Positions 40,771-49,683 of a stretch of DNA of 64,000 nucleotides are shown here, in pieces. Position 1 is the first letter of the stretch; every line of letters starts with the position of its first letter. The translations under genes and the position numbers were made by a program. The stretch spans positions 248,001 to 312,000 of the forward strand of contig CAVYRL010000005.1 of assembly GCA_963771025.1 (NCBI GenBank). The letters are read 5' to 3'. The notes under the pieces were generated by a model. It made no database searches and was not told where the DNA came from. It saw only the letters and a program-made list of their open reading frames with translations. Source of the stretch: Miltoncostaea sp963771025 (GTDB lineage Bacteria; Actinomycetota; Thermoleophilia; Miltoncostaeales; Miltoncostaeaceae).

Positions 40771-41187
40771 TCACATCGCCGCCACGTGGCGGAACGGGGC
40801 GCGCGTGGCCGCGGCGCGTCGCATCAGCGAGCTGTGACGCAGCGCCTCGCACACGGCGAGCGCGACCCTGTAGCCGGCGTCCGACTCGGCGCCGGTCAGC
40901 AGCATGGTGCCGGCGGGGCGCCCGGAGAGGGTGCGCACCAGGCGCCGGGGGCGGTCGCAGATGATCATCATCGGCCGCTCATCGGCGTGCAGGCTCTCGG
41001 CGAGGCCGCGCCAGTCGGTGTCCTCGTCGCGCAGGTCCAGCATCACGATGTCGCCCGAGGCGGGCGCCGGACGGTCCGGCCGCGCCTTTGCGCCCATCAC
41101 CACGTAGCCCAGGCGCGTGAGGGTCTCCTCGAGGGCGCTCCGGCCGTTTCCTTCGGGTCCGAGGACCAAGATCCGCATCGACTGCAT
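40771..41187 (-). CDS. Receiver-like single-domain protein (degenerate response regulator)
   Basis: A 138-residue protein: RILVLGPEGNGRSALEETLTRLGYVV matches a receiver's first strand and helix, and DIVMLDLRDED matches the phospho-acceptor strand. PMMIICDRPRRL replaces the fourth strand without the Ser/Thr, and no lysine follows in the KP position. No output domain is present. It may be a pseudo-receiver or a phosphate-independent regulator. ATG 41187 or 41178 could be the start. Confidence 0.5.
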   Translation of the reverse strand: MQSMRILVLGPEGNGRSALEETLTRLGYVVMGAKARPDRPAPASGDIVMLDLRDEDTDWRGLAESLHADERPMMIICDRPRRLVRTLSGRPAGTMLLTGAESDAGYRVALAVCEALRHSSLMRRAAATRAPFRHVAAM

Positions 41188-41307
41188 TTGTCGTACCCCA
41201 TGTCTCGCGAAGGTTTCTGCGCGGACCGGCCCATCGAGGGCCGCGCGCGGGACGCGATATCCGGTCGGTGACGCCCTGAGGGCGCACCTCTACCGGGGGA
41301 CGACGAA

Positions 41308-42378
41308 CTAGCCGGGCCGGCAGACCGCCAGGCCGTGGCCGGAGCGGGCGCCGAGCAGACCGCCGAGGTGCAGGCGCTCGCTCAGCTGCGGGCGCGGAGC
41401 GCGGGCGATGCCCACGATCAGCCCGACCAGGATGAACATGATGATCGACGTGGCCGGCGGGCCGGCGACACCCGGCAGCACGTAGCCGGCCAGCACCGCC
41501 AGCAGGCTCGAGCCCGACTGGATGCCGCCCACGGCCGCGACGGCCGTCTGGGCGAAGAGGCCCGGGTCGGTGACCTCGCCCGCGAGCCGCATGCCGGGAC
41601 CGGGCTCGGTCGTTCCGGCGGGAGCCGGGGGCGCGTGGTGCGTGCGGCCGGGGTCCAGCGAGAAGATGTCCTGGTACGGCCTCGCGCGCGAGGTCAGCAG
41701 ACCCCGGACCGTCGCGGCCGGCGGCTTCGTCGGCGTGGCGCGCGGTGTCGCACCGGGGAGCGGAGCGGGCGTGTCCGTGCCGCTGGCGAGCGTGATCGAC
41801 GTGACCGAGGTAGGCGACGTCGGCGCGGGACCGGGGGCGGGGGCGGGGGGGCGGCTGGTCGGCGCGGCGACGACCGTCGCCGGGCCGAGCACGACCGGCA
41901 GGAGCTTGGCCGTGCCCGTGTCAACGGGCGGCGCAGCCGGGGCCGGGGTCAGCTCTGGGGTCGTCGTGATCGCGTCCGCCACGGGAGGCGCGATCGGGGC
42001 GGGCGCCGGCACGACCTCGGCGGGCGGCTCGACCGGAGTCGGCTCCACGACGGGGTCGGTGCTCGTGGGGAGCCCCCCCGCGGGCGGAGTCGCGGGCTGA
42101 GGGGCCGGCGTCGCGACGGGACCCTGATCCACCGGGGGGACCTGCTCCAACGCCGGAGGCGCAGGGGCGACGGCCACCGCGGCAGCGGGCGGCGGCAGCT
42201 CGGTCACCGGCTGATCGGCCGTCGGGGCCTCGGCGGCGGGTGGCTGATCGAGCACGGCCCCGGCGGTGTCGTCGGCCATGGCCAACGCGGGCACCACGAG
42301 CGCGATGAGCACGACGATCAGCAGCGCGCGAAGGACGGCAGAAACGCCGACGGTGGTGGTCGTGGTCGCTTTGGTCAC
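41308..42378 (-). CDS. Exported Pro/Ala/Thr-rich protein with C-terminal membrane helix
   Basis: A 356-residue protein with a signal-like helix (VLRALLIVVLIALVVPALAMA). About 200 residues of low-complexity Pro/Ala/Val/Thr sequence follow, then a less biased stretch (RPYQDIFSLDPG), one hydrophobic helix (LLAVLAGYVLPG plus TSIIMFILVGLIVG) and a short tail with a cysteine. The design suggests a wall-spanning linker anchored in the membrane. It gives no enzymatic clue. The upstream 140 bases hold no gene; a TATCTT near 42438-42443 on the minus strand is the best but weak -10 candidate. Confidence 0.6.
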   Translation of the reverse strand: MTKATTTTTVGVSAVLRALLIVVLIALVVPALAMADDTAGAVLDQPPAAEAPTADQPVTELPPPAAAVAVAPAPPALEQVPPVDQGPVATPAPQPATPPAGGLPTSTDPVVEPTPVEPPAEVVPAPAPIAPPVADAITTTPELTPAPAAPPVDTGTAKLLPVVLGPATVVAAPTSRPPAPAPGPAPTSPTSVTSITLASGTDTPAPLPGATPRATPTKPPAATVRGLLTSRARPYQDIFSLDPGRTHHAPPAPAGTTEPGPGMRLAGEVTDPGLFAQTAVAAVGGIQSGSSLLAVLAGYVLPGVAGPPATSIIMFILVGLIVGIARAPRPQLSERLHLGGLLGARSGHGLAVCRPG

Positions 42379-42519
42379 CGAAGAATCGCCAGAATCCCCA
42401 TAGTGCTCGCCGTCACAAGAGTCCTCGAAGGACCGGGAAGATACACGGCCTCGGGACTTTTGACATCAATTTCGTCCGGAAAGTGAGAGTTGCGTTTCAC
42501 GACGGTTCGACCGCCCGCC

Positions 42520-43218
42520 TCAGGCGGTCGTACACGCGGCCAAATCGGCGAGCGTCGTGATGCGCCGACATGGCCCCGTGGACAGCACTCCGGAGCGGTC
42601 GATCAGGACCGCGCGCAGGCCGGCCGCCCGCGCTCCGGCGCAGTCAGCATCGGGCGAATCGCCGCAGTGGAGTGCCTTCTCGGGCCGCACCCCCAGGAGC
42701 GCGAGGGCGTGGAGGAAGATCGCCGGATCCGGTTTGGCCGCGCCGGCGGCGGCGCTGGCGCAGATCGCGTCGAACCGGTCGGCCACGCCGAGGCCGGCGA
42801 GCACGCCCGGCAGGCTGCAATCCCAGTTGCTCACCACGGCCAGGCGCACTCCGGCGTCCATGAGGGCGTCGAGGGCCGGCAGAGCGTCCGGAGCGAGGTC
42901 GAATCGGAGCGCCTCGAGCAGGATCTCGGCGAGACGCTCGGGAGGCGGAGCGTGGCCGCCGAGACCGTCGCTCAGGACCCGAGCGCAGTCCAGGCGCAGC
43001 GCGGCGAGCGAGCTCTCATCGCGCCCGCGGTGAAGATTGCGCCGGTAGTACGCGATTTCCTGGGCCAGGGCGCGTCCGAGCCGGTCAGCCGGATGGCGGT
43101 GGCCGGCGTCGGCCAGCAGCGCGCCCAGACGCGGGACGGGATCGTCAAGATGGAGGAGGGTTCCGAAGGCATCGAGGAGAACTGCCTCCACCGGAACCGC
43201 GGTGGGATGGGTGACCAC
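42520..43218 (-). CDS. HAD-family hydrolase
   Basis: A 232-residue haloacid dehalogenase-like protein: EAVLLDAFGTLLHLDD is motif I, LAVVSNWDCSL motif II, AAKPDPAIFLHAL motif III (Lys) and HCGDSPDADCAGARAAGL motif IV. The helical cap (about residues 20-95) is of the C1 type. Probably a phosphatase of unknown substrate. A minus-strand TATAAA at 43228-43233 lies 9 bases before GTG 43218, again close to leaderless spacing. Confidence 0.8.
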   Translation of the reverse strand: MVTHPTAVPVEAVLLDAFGTLLHLDDPVPRLGALLADAGHRHPADRLGRALAQEIAYYRRNLHRGRDESSLAALRLDCARVLSDGLGGHAPPPERLAEILLEALRFDLAPDALPALDALMDAGVRLAVVSNWDCSLPGVLAGLGVADRFDAICASAAAGAAKPDPAIFLHALALLGVRPEKALHCGDSPDADCAGARAAGLRAVLIDRSGVLSTGPCRRITTLADLAACTTA

Positions 43219-43227
43219 GGAGTCCGG

Positions 43228-43235
43228 TTTATAAT
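43228..43235. promoter_or_regulatory. Bidirectional -10 element TTTATAAT
   Basis: TTTATAAT reads TATAAT on the plus strand (43230-43235) toward the PBP operon and TATAAA on the minus strand (43228-43233) toward the HAD gene. It is the only perfect TATAAT noted in this GC-rich window. The two genes start 41 bases apart. Confidence 0.6.
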
Positions 43236-43259
43236 CCCGCGCGCCGTGCGGCGGAGGGG

Positions 43260-43748
43260 GTGCGGGCGTTGCGCGGAGTTCGCGGTCGGTGGATTGTCGC
43301 GGTCGCCCTCGTGGCGGTCCTGATCGGCGCGGTGGCGGCGACCGTGGTCGCGGAACGCTACGCGGACGGTCCCGGAGGAGCGGAGGTCGGCTATGCCAGG
43401 CTGGATCGCGGGATCGAGTTCGTCTACCACGCCGTTCGCCTCTCGCGCAACGCGCGGCTCGGGGCCTCGGACGCTGCGGAGGTCCGGGCGCGCAGCATCT
43501 GGGCCGGACCCCCTGCCGTCGCGTCGGGCGTCCAGCTGGTCTACCAGGACGGCCCATTCGTGGTGCCCGTCCCGCGCGGAGGCACCCCGCCCGCCACTGA
43601 CAACCGGGTGGCAGAGCCGCTCTCGCGCTTCGGGTGGGTGGTGGAGGGACGCGTCCGCGGCGGTCCGGTGCAGATGATCGGCCTGCTCGACTACACCACG
43701 GGCCAGGTGGCCTGGAGCATCCGCCCGCTCCCGCCGGTGACCCCGTGA
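43260..43748 (+). CDS. Single-pass exported hypothetical protein upstream of the PBP gene
   Basis: A 162-residue protein with a short basic N-terminus and one membrane helix (WIVAVALVAVLIGAVAATVV). A small extracytoplasmic domain follows, ending in GPVQMIGLLDYTTGQVAWSI, which looks beta-rich. I recognise no family. GTG 43260 sits only 2 bases after GGAGG; TTG 43269 has better spacing and is an alternative. Its stop overlaps the PBP start (GTGA), which suggests a role at the division or elongation machinery. Confidence 0.6.
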   Translation: MRALRGVRGRWIVAVALVAVLIGAVAATVVAERYADGPGGAEVGYARLDRGIEFVYHAVRLSRNARLGASDAAEVRARSIWAGPPAVASGVQLVYQDGPFVVPVPRGGTPPATDNRVAEPLSRFGWVVEGRVRGGPVQMIGLLDYTTGQVAWSIRPLPPVTP

Positions 43749-45955
43749 GCGACCTCCGGCGGCGGCGCCTGGGCCGCAAGCGGCGCGCGCACCGACGCCG
43801 TCACAACATCGCCTTCATCGTGTTCGGGGCCATCGCCGCGGTGTTCGGCGGCCTGATCCTCGTGTCGGCGCTGGCCGTCCACTCCGTCGGCGAGTCCCTC
43901 AGCGGCGGGCAGCTCAAGGAGATCCGGCTCGGCCAGAACACGCGGATATACGACAAGAACAAGAAGCTCCTCGGCATCGTCGCGGGCGAGACCAACCGCA
44001 CCGTGGTGGCCAGCAATCGCATCCCGCGGGTGCTCAAGGACGCGACCGTCGCGATCGAGGACAAGCGCTTCTACAGCCACCACGGCGTCGATTACTACCG
44101 GCTGGCGGGTGCCGCGGTGCGCGACCTGGAGAGCCGCTCCGCCAGCCAGGGCGGCAGCACGATCACGATGCAGCTGGTCAAGAACCTCTACGACCCCCAG
44201 GCAAGCCGGACCCTCTCGAAGAAGATCGAGGAGGCCTACCTCGCCTTCCAGTACGAGAAGAAGTACACCAAGGACGAAATCCTGGCGCGGTACCTGAACG
44301 GCGTGTTCTACGGCCAGAACGCCGTGGGGGTGCAGGCGGCCTCGCTGACGTTCTTCGACAAGGACGTCAGCAAGATCACCCTCCCCCAGGCCGCTCTGCT
44401 GGCCGGTCTGCCGCAGGCGCCCACGTCGTACAACCCGTTCGGCAACCCGGTGGACGCCCGCGCGCGACGCAACATGGTGCTGGACCAGATGGCCGAGCAG
44501 GGGTACATCACCCCCGAGCGGGCGGCCCAGGCGAAGGCGGCCGGCCTGGGGCTGAAGAGGGGCCAGGCCTACAAGCGCACCCGCGAGGAGTATTTCTTCG
44601 AGTACGTCCGCCAGCAGCTGATCGACCGCTACGGCGAGAAGGAAGTCCAGCAGGGCGGGTTCAAGGTCTACACCACGATCGACCCCGTCCTGCAGGCGGC
44701 CGCGCGCACGGCCATCAGGGAGAACCTGTACTCGGATGGCGATCCCAACGCCGCGATCGCGATGGTCAACTCGAAGAAGGGCTACATCCGCGCGATGGCC
44801 TCGGGCCAGACGTTCAGCAAGGACAACCAGTTCAACTTCGCGACGCAGGCCCTGCGCCAGGCGGGCTCGACGTTCAAGACATTCGTGCTCACGCAGGCGA
44901 TCCGGGATGGCATCAACCCGTACACGACCCTCTACGACAGCAAGAAGCTCGACTTCGTCGATCCCCAGTACGGTCCGATCGACGTCTCCACGTACTCCCA
45001 CTCGTACCGGGGCGCGATTCCGGTCGCCTCGGCGCTGCTGAGCTCCGACAACTCGGTCTTCCAGCAGCTCACGCTGGACGTCGGGCCCAAGAACGTCATC
45101 GACACGGCCTATGACATGGGCATCCCGAAGGCGCGCAAGCTGCCCGACGTGGCCTCGATCGGCCTCGGCTCCGGCCTTGTGACACCCCTCGACATGGCCA
45201 CCGCATACTCGCCGCTGTCGAACGGGGGGTATCGCGTGCAGCCGCTCGCCATCACGAAGGTGGTCAAGCCGGACGGAAGCGAGGACGTGTTCGCCCCGGA
45301 CCGCAAGCGCGCCTTCTCGGACGGCGTCGCCTACGAGGTGGCCCGCATCCTCCAGAACAACGTCACGGGCGGGACGGGTGTCCGCGCCCAGATCGGTGTC
45401 CCCGTCGGCGGCAAGACGGGCACCACCGACGACTACACCGACGCCTGGTTCGTGGGCTTCACGCCCAATTACTCGACCGCGGTCTGGATGGGCTACCCCA
45501 ACAACGACGGCGTCCGGCGCTCGATGTACGACGTCCACGGCGTGACGGTGGCCGGGGGCACCTTCCCCGCGGCCATCTGGGCCGACTTCATGCGGGTCGT
45601 GGTGGCGCGCGACGGCGGCTCGGGCTCCTTCCCGCTTCCCAACAACCCGGTCTCCTGGTCGCCGTTCTCGAGCGACTTCACGCGTGCCGCCGGCGAGGCG
45701 AAGTCGAACTCCGAGGCGAAGTCGACCGGGTCCACGACGACCACCACCACGACCAAGAGCACGACGGTGGCGCCGCAGAAGCCGAAGCCCACCCCAAAGG
45801 AGGCGCCGGCACCGCCGCCCTCGGTGCCGGCTCCGGCCCCCGCTCCCGCGCCCGCTCCCGCGCCGGCGCCGCCGGCGCCGGCTCCGGCCCCCACGCCTCC
45901 GGCTCCCACGCCCACGACCCCGGCGCCGCCGACGCCCGCCACGCCGACCCCCTAA
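43745..45955 (+). CDS. Class A penicillin-binding protein (transglycosylase-transpeptidase)
   Basis: A 736-residue bifunctional PBP. A cytoplasmic Arg-rich head and membrane helix (about 22-46) precede the GT51 domain with E105 (TVAIEDKRFYSHHG) and QGGSTITMQLVKNLY. The transpeptidase has the STFK box at 375-378, SDN at 434-436 and KTGT (about 556) in VGGKTGTTDDYTDAW. The last 80 residues are a Thr tract followed by Pro-Ala repeats, probably crossing the wall. It polymerises and crosslinks peptidoglycan. GTG 43745 overlaps the upstream small membrane-protein gene. The repetitive tail at 45810-45950 may vary in length. Confidence 0.92.
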   Translation: MSDLRRRRLGRKRRAHRRRHNIAFIVFGAIAAVFGGLILVSALAVHSVGESLSGGQLKEIRLGQNTRIYDKNKKLLGIVAGETNRTVVASNRIPRVLKDATVAIEDKRFYSHHGVDYYRLAGAAVRDLESRSASQGGSTITMQLVKNLYDPQASRTLSKKIEEAYLAFQYEKKYTKDEILARYLNGVFYGQNAVGVQAASLTFFDKDVSKITLPQAALLAGLPQAPTSYNPFGNPVDARARRNMVLDQMAEQGYITPERAAQAKAAGLGLKRGQAYKRTREEYFFEYVRQQLIDRYGEKEVQQGGFKVYTTIDPVLQAAARTAIRENLYSDGDPNAAIAMVNSKKGYIRAMASGQTFSKDNQFNFATQALRQAGSTFKTFVLTQAIRDGINPYTTLYDSKKLDFVDPQYGPIDVSTYSHSYRGAIPVASALLSSDNSVFQQLTLDVGPKNVIDTAYDMGIPKARKLPDVASIGLGSGLVTPLDMATAYSPLSNGGYRVQPLAITKVVKPDGSEDVFAPDRKRAFSDGVAYEVARILQNNVTGGTGVRAQIGVPVGGKTGTTDDYTDAWFVGFTPNYSTAVWMGYPNNDGVRRSMYDVHGVTVAGGTFPAAIWADFMRVVVARDGGSGSFPLPNNPVSWSPFSSDFTRAAGEAKSNSEAKSTGSTTTTTTTKSTTVAPQKPKPTPKEAPAPPPSVPAPAPAPAPAPAPAPPAPAPAPTPPAPTPTTPAPPTPATPTP

Positions 45956-45988
45956 GCTGGCAGCGCCTCGACGGGGGTATCCCCGCGG

Positions 45989-47716
45989 ATGATGAGAGCG
46001 TTGCACCTGAGCGGAGTCGGACAACGAGCCCGGCGCGTCGCGCGCGCCGGGGGGTCACCCCTGGGAGCCGCCGTCGTCGCGGGGCTCGTCGCGCTCGCCC
46101 TGATCACGTTCGGGCCCCCGGGCGGCGACGCGGCCGCGCACCTCTACATGACCCAGGCGTGGAGGGATCACGGCTGGCAGCTGTGGGACAACTTCTGGTA
46201 CTCGGGCCGCTACGCGCAGGTCAACTACAGCCTGCTGTTCTATCCCCTGGCCTCGGTGCTGCACCCGACCACCGTGGTCGCCGGATCGTGCGCGGGCGCC
46301 GCCGGAGCCTTCGCCGCCCTGCTGCGCCGCCGCTGGCCGGCACTGGCCACCGGACCGTCTCTGGCCTTCGCGCTGCTGGTGCCGCTGGCCGTCGTGGCCG
46401 GCACCTACCCCTTCCTGCTGGGCCTGGCGATCGCCCTCGGCGCCGTGATGGCCCTCGACGCCGGACACCGGTTCGTGGCGCTGGCGGGAGTGCTCGTGAC
46501 GGGCCTGGCCCACCCCTTGGCGCTCGCCTTCCTGCTGGTGGTGCTGACGGCGATCGCACTCAGCACGCCCGGCTGGTGGCGACGGCCCTCGAACCTGGCG
46601 CTGGCGGCCGGGTCGATCGCCGTCGCCGGAACGCAGGGCATCCTGCTGCGCGGATTCTCGACCGGCGACGCCCGGTATCCCTTCGATCCCAAGGACGCGC
46701 TGGCGATCGCCGGCTTCTGCGTCGTGGGGCTGCTGCTGACCCGCGGCCTGCCCGATCAGCGCCACCTGAGGGCGGTGTTCATCGGCTACGCGGCGCTCGG
46801 GGCGGTGGCGTTCTCCCTCTCCTCGCCGGTGGGCGGCAACGCGGTGCGGCTGATGCTGCTGATGGGGGTGCCGCTGCTGATGCTGCCCCTCGCCGCGCGC
46901 GGATTCCGCCCGCGCGGCATCGCGGTGGCACTGGTGGCGGTGGCCCTGATGTGGCAGGCCCTGCCCGCGGTGGCCGGGTGGCGGACGGCGACCGAATCGC
47001 GCGCGCAGGACGAGAGCTTCTGGTATCCGGTCATCTCGTGGGTGGCCGAGCACCCCGAGCCGAACTACCGGGTTCAGGTGGTGGCGACAGCGGACAACTG
47101 GGAGGCGTACTACCTGGCCCGGCGCAACGTGCCCCTCGCCCGCGGCTGGTTCCGTCAGGACGACTTCCCCGCCAACGCCGTGCTCTACGGCAAGCTGACG
47201 GCCCGCAGCTACGGCAGCTGGCTACGGCGGACCGGCGTCCACTACGTGTTCCTGCCCGACGATCCGCTCGACTACAGCGCCGCCAACGAGGCCGAGCTGC
47301 TTCGCTCGGGCACGTCCGGTCTGACGCAGGTGGCGCAGGTCGGCGGCTGGACGATCTTCGCGCTTCCGAAACCCACTCCGATCGCCACTCCGGCCAATGG
47401 GATCTCGATCCTCTCGCTCACCTCCGACGCCGTGACGCTGCGCGTCGACCGCCCCGGCACGTACCGCCTGCGCCTGCGCTACACCCCCTACTGGAGCGTC
47501 GAGCGCGGGTACGCCTGCGCCACACCGCGCGAGCCGTGGGGCACCGACCTGCGCGTCACGAGCCCCGGCATCATGCGCCTGTCGTTCGACGTGCGGCTGG
47601 GGACGTTCGTCGGCGCGGTGCTCGGCAGCGAGGGCGGCTGCGGGTCGCCCATGTACGGGCCGCCCGCGCCGGGGGCCGCCGGCCCCGCGGGGCCCACGAC
47701 ACCGACGGGGAACTAG
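45989..47716 (+). CDS. GT-C-like polytopic membrane protein
   Basis: A 575-residue protein with about ten membrane helices in the first 330 residues and an extracytoplasmic C-terminal domain. After the first helix, GGDAAAHLYMTQAWRDHGWQ supplies an acidic/His loop as in GT-C glycosyltransferases and PTPS-related membrane proteins (PF10131). FWYSGRYAQVNYSLLFYPLA follows. It probably uses a polyprenyl-phosphate sugar on the outer face, or is a non-catalytic relative. TATCCC 5 bases before ATG 45989 is a weak leaderless promoter candidate. Confidence 0.6.
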   Translation: MMRALHLSGVGQRARRVARAGGSPLGAAVVAGLVALALITFGPPGGDAAAHLYMTQAWRDHGWQLWDNFWYSGRYAQVNYSLLFYPLASVLHPTTVVAGSCAGAAGAFAALLRRRWPALATGPSLAFALLVPLAVVAGTYPFLLGLAIALGAVMALDAGHRFVALAGVLVTGLAHPLALAFLLVVLTAIALSTPGWWRRPSNLALAAGSIAVAGTQGILLRGFSTGDARYPFDPKDALAIAGFCVVGLLLTRGLPDQRHLRAVFIGYAALGAVAFSLSSPVGGNAVRLMLLMGVPLLMLPLAARGFRPRGIAVALVAVALMWQALPAVAGWRTATESRAQDESFWYPVISWVAEHPEPNYRVQVVATADNWEAYYLARRNVPLARGWFRQDDFPANAVLYGKLTARSYGSWLRRTGVHYVFLPDDPLDYSAANEAELLRSGTSGLTQVAQVGGWTIFALPKPTPIATPANGISILSLTSDAVTLRVDRPGTYRLRLRYTPYWSVERGYACATPREPWGTDLRVTSPGIMRLSFDVRLGTFVGAVLGSEGGCGSPMYGPPAPGAAGPAGPTTPTGN

Positions 47717-47732
47717 GCGCCCCGTCCCCGGA

Positions 47733-48464
47733 TCACGGCGGTCCGACCCGCGGAGCCCACTGCGGTCCGCCCAGGCTCCAGTCGAGTGCCGCGTGGAAGT
47801 CGTTGATCAGAAGCGCCCAGATGTACCAGCCGAGTATCGAGGCCACGCCGAAGAAGGCGCTGCCGCGGTAGATGGTGAGCATCATCGTGTCGGTGGTCTT
47901 GGTCTGCAGCCAGATCCAGAACGTGTCGCGCGGCACGATCTGGCGGTGGAAGTACTCCTGCGTGAACATGCGCCAATGCAGGGCCAACCATCCGGCCCAG
48001 AGCGCGTCCCAGACCCCTCCGAGGGATGTGTAGTAGGCGATCGCATCCAATTTGCGGCCGGCTTCGCCCACGTATTCCCAGACATCCAGGTGCATGTGCC
48101 AGTCCGTCAGGGGCCAGAAGATCATCACCCCGACCGAATCGAGCGTGTCCGAGAAGACGTGCGCCCATTCGCCGAGGATGAACGAGAAGGCCCACATCTT
48201 GTTGCGGCTCAGCAGGAAGATCAGGGCGCCGATGACGGCGCCGAAGAACAGCGTGTGCGTGAAGCCGACGCCCGGGAACCCGCGGTGCAGATGCACCGGG
48301 TCGTCCACGAGCTTGTGGTGGCCGCTGAAGCCCAGGCCGTAGACGGCCCACTTGGTGAAGATGTCCGGCGAGTAGGACCCCGCCAGGCAGAAGGGCAGGC
48401 TGACCGCGCCACCGAGCTTGACGCGGAACAGGTACGGCTCGAGGTCGTGGGCGGCCCAGCTCAC
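47733..48464 (-). CDS. Membrane-bound metal-dependent hydrolase-like protein (YdjM/DUF457 type)
   Basis: A 243-residue protein with four to five hydrophobic segments. The family pattern is visible: HRGFPGVGFTHTLFFGAVIG, then GEWAHVFSDTLDSVG and PLTDW, supplying the His/Asp residues proposed to bind metal at the membrane. The long C-terminal part (DALWAGWLALHWRMFTQEYF) is not typical of small YdjM proteins. The GTG overlaps the upstream small membrane gene (GTGA). The enzymatic activity of the family is not established. Confidence 0.7.
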   Translation of the reverse strand: MSWAAHDLEPYLFRVKLGGAVSLPFCLAGSYSPDIFTKWAVYGLGFSGHHKLVDDPVHLHRGFPGVGFTHTLFFGAVIGALIFLLSRNKMWAFSFILGEWAHVFSDTLDSVGVMIFWPLTDWHMHLDVWEYVGEAGRKLDAIAYYTSLGGVWDALWAGWLALHWRMFTQEYFHRQIVPRDTFWIWLQTKTTDTMMLTIYRGSAFFGVASILGWYIWALLINDFHAALDWSLGGPQWAPRVGPP

Positions 48465-48685
48465 TCCGGATCGTCGCGGCTGGACAGAGGCGGGATCGCA
48501 CGCGGCAGCAGACGGCCGGCGAGCCAGGTCGCGCAGAACAGGAAGGGCAGGGACTCCCAGAAGCCGAGGAGGAAGAACGGCTGGAACTGGGATCCGAGGA
48601 GGGCGTAGAGCACGACAACCGCGGTCCAGTAGGCCGCGCTCAGACGACCACGGCGGACCATGGTGGGCGAGGAGGGCTCGGACAC
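48461..48685 (-). CDS. Small membrane protein preceding the DUF457-type gene
   Basis: A 74-residue protein with two hydrophobic segments (YWTAVVVLYALLGSQF and SLPFLFCATWLAGRLL), probably a helical hairpin. GTG 48685 is assumed; ATG 48661 is an alternative. It overlaps the DUF457-type gene and may be its partner. No family is recognised. Confidence 0.6.
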   Translation of the reverse strand: MSEPSSPTMVRRGRLSAAYWTAVVVLYALLGSQFQPFFLLGFWESLPFLFCATWLAGRLLPRAIPPLSSRDDPE

Positions 48686-48738
48686 GTCGCGCAATCTCCA
48701 CGCTTGCGATGCCCGGCGCAAGGGGCGAACCTCGCGCG

Positions 48739-49683
48739 ATGCCCGACCGAACGATGCGTTTCGTCACCTGGAACCTGTTCCACGGCCGCGACGGCCTGCC
48801 GGGCCTCGGGGCCACGTGCCGATCGACATGGCGGCGGATCCCGGAGGAGGACGGCGTCCACATGCACGTCAACCGCAAGCTCACCGGCGAGATGGGGCGG
48901 CTGATCGCCTCCTGGGAGCCGGACGTCGTCGCCCTGCAGGAGGTGCCCACCGCCGCCGTCCGCCGGCTCGCCGCGACGACCGGCATGAGCGCCGTGTGGA
49001 CCACGACCGGGCCGCTGATCGGCCCCCGGCGGCTGCGCGACGCGCTGGGCGAGCGCAATCCCGACCTGTGGCGCACCCACGAGGGCAACGCGAACGTGAT
49101 CCTGATCGGCCCCCGCATGGCCCTGGTGCCGGGCAGCGTCAGCTCCGTGCGGCTCAACCCGCTGCCGACGATCCTCGACGCCCGGAGTCGGCTCGGGCTG
49201 ACCCTCGGGGAGCTGGCCCGCTACATCCCCGAGCCGCGGCGCCTGGTGATCGCCCGCCTGACGGCCCCGGGGGGCGGCGAGGTGACCGTGGGGTGCACGC
49301 ACTGCCACAACGCACGCCACCCCGGCGTGGTGGGCGAGGAGATCGCCCGCGCGGCCGCGGCGGTGCGCGTGGCGGCCGGCGGGGGGCCCGCGGTTCTGGC
49401 GGGCGACCTCAACGCCCGCCCGGACCACCCGGCTCTGGCGGACCTCGTCTCGGCCGGCTGGGACGGTGCCGCGGTGGTGACCGGGATGGGCATCGACCGC
49501 GTGGTGCACCGCGGGCTGGAGGAGGTGGCGCCGGCGCGGCGGGAGCCTGCCCGGGAGAGGGAGATCGGTGTGGCATGGCGGGGGCTGACCCGCCGGATCC
49601 GGCTCTCCGATCACGATCCGGTGACCGTGACACTGCGTGTCAGGGAGAGCGCATCAACAGCTGGAGCACCAGCAGCACCGTGA
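48739..49683 (+). CDS. Endonuclease/exonuclease/phosphatase-family protein
   Basis: A 314-residue EEP-fold protein: MRFVTWNLFHGRDG is the N-terminal Asn motif, WEPDVVALQEVP the metal-binding Glu, HCHNARHP the catalytic His loop, LAGDLNARPDHPAL the Asp-Asn pair and RLSDHDPVTVTL the terminal Asp-His. All key residues are present, so it should be an active Mg-dependent phosphodiesterase or phosphatase. It has no signal peptide. Its 3' end overlaps the convergent PIG-V-like gene by 44 bases, which is unusual even here. Confidence 0.85.
   Translation: MPDRTMRFVTWNLFHGRDGLPGLGATCRSTWRRIPEEDGVHMHVNRKLTGEMGRLIASWEPDVVALQEVPTAAVRRLAATTGMSAVWTTTGPLIGPRRLRDALGERNPDLWRTHEGNANVILIGPRMALVPGSVSSVRLNPLPTILDARSRLGLTLGELARYIPEPRRLVIARLTAPGGGEVTVGCTHCHNARHPGVVGEEIARAAAAVRVAAGGGPAVLAGDLNARPDHPALADLVSAGWDGAAVVTGMGIDRVVHRGLEEVAPARREPAREREIGVAWRGLTRRIRLSDHDPVTVTLRVRESASTAGAPAAP

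Noticed and set aside
41188..42519. Gaps around the Pro-rich protein gene (41188-41307, 42379-42519) as sites for RNA genes
   Set aside because: No tRNA-like cloverleaf or strong conserved stem was found; they look like ordinary promoter regions.
45810..45950. Pro-Ala repeat DNA at the end of the PBP gene as a possible CRISPR-like or regulatory repeat
   Set aside because: The repeats are in frame, irregular in length and typical of wall-spanning protein tails.
43691..46024. A 777-codon minus-strand frame opposite the PBP gene
   Set aside because: Antisense shadow of a GC3-rich gene; the plus strand encodes all GT51 and transpeptidase motifs.
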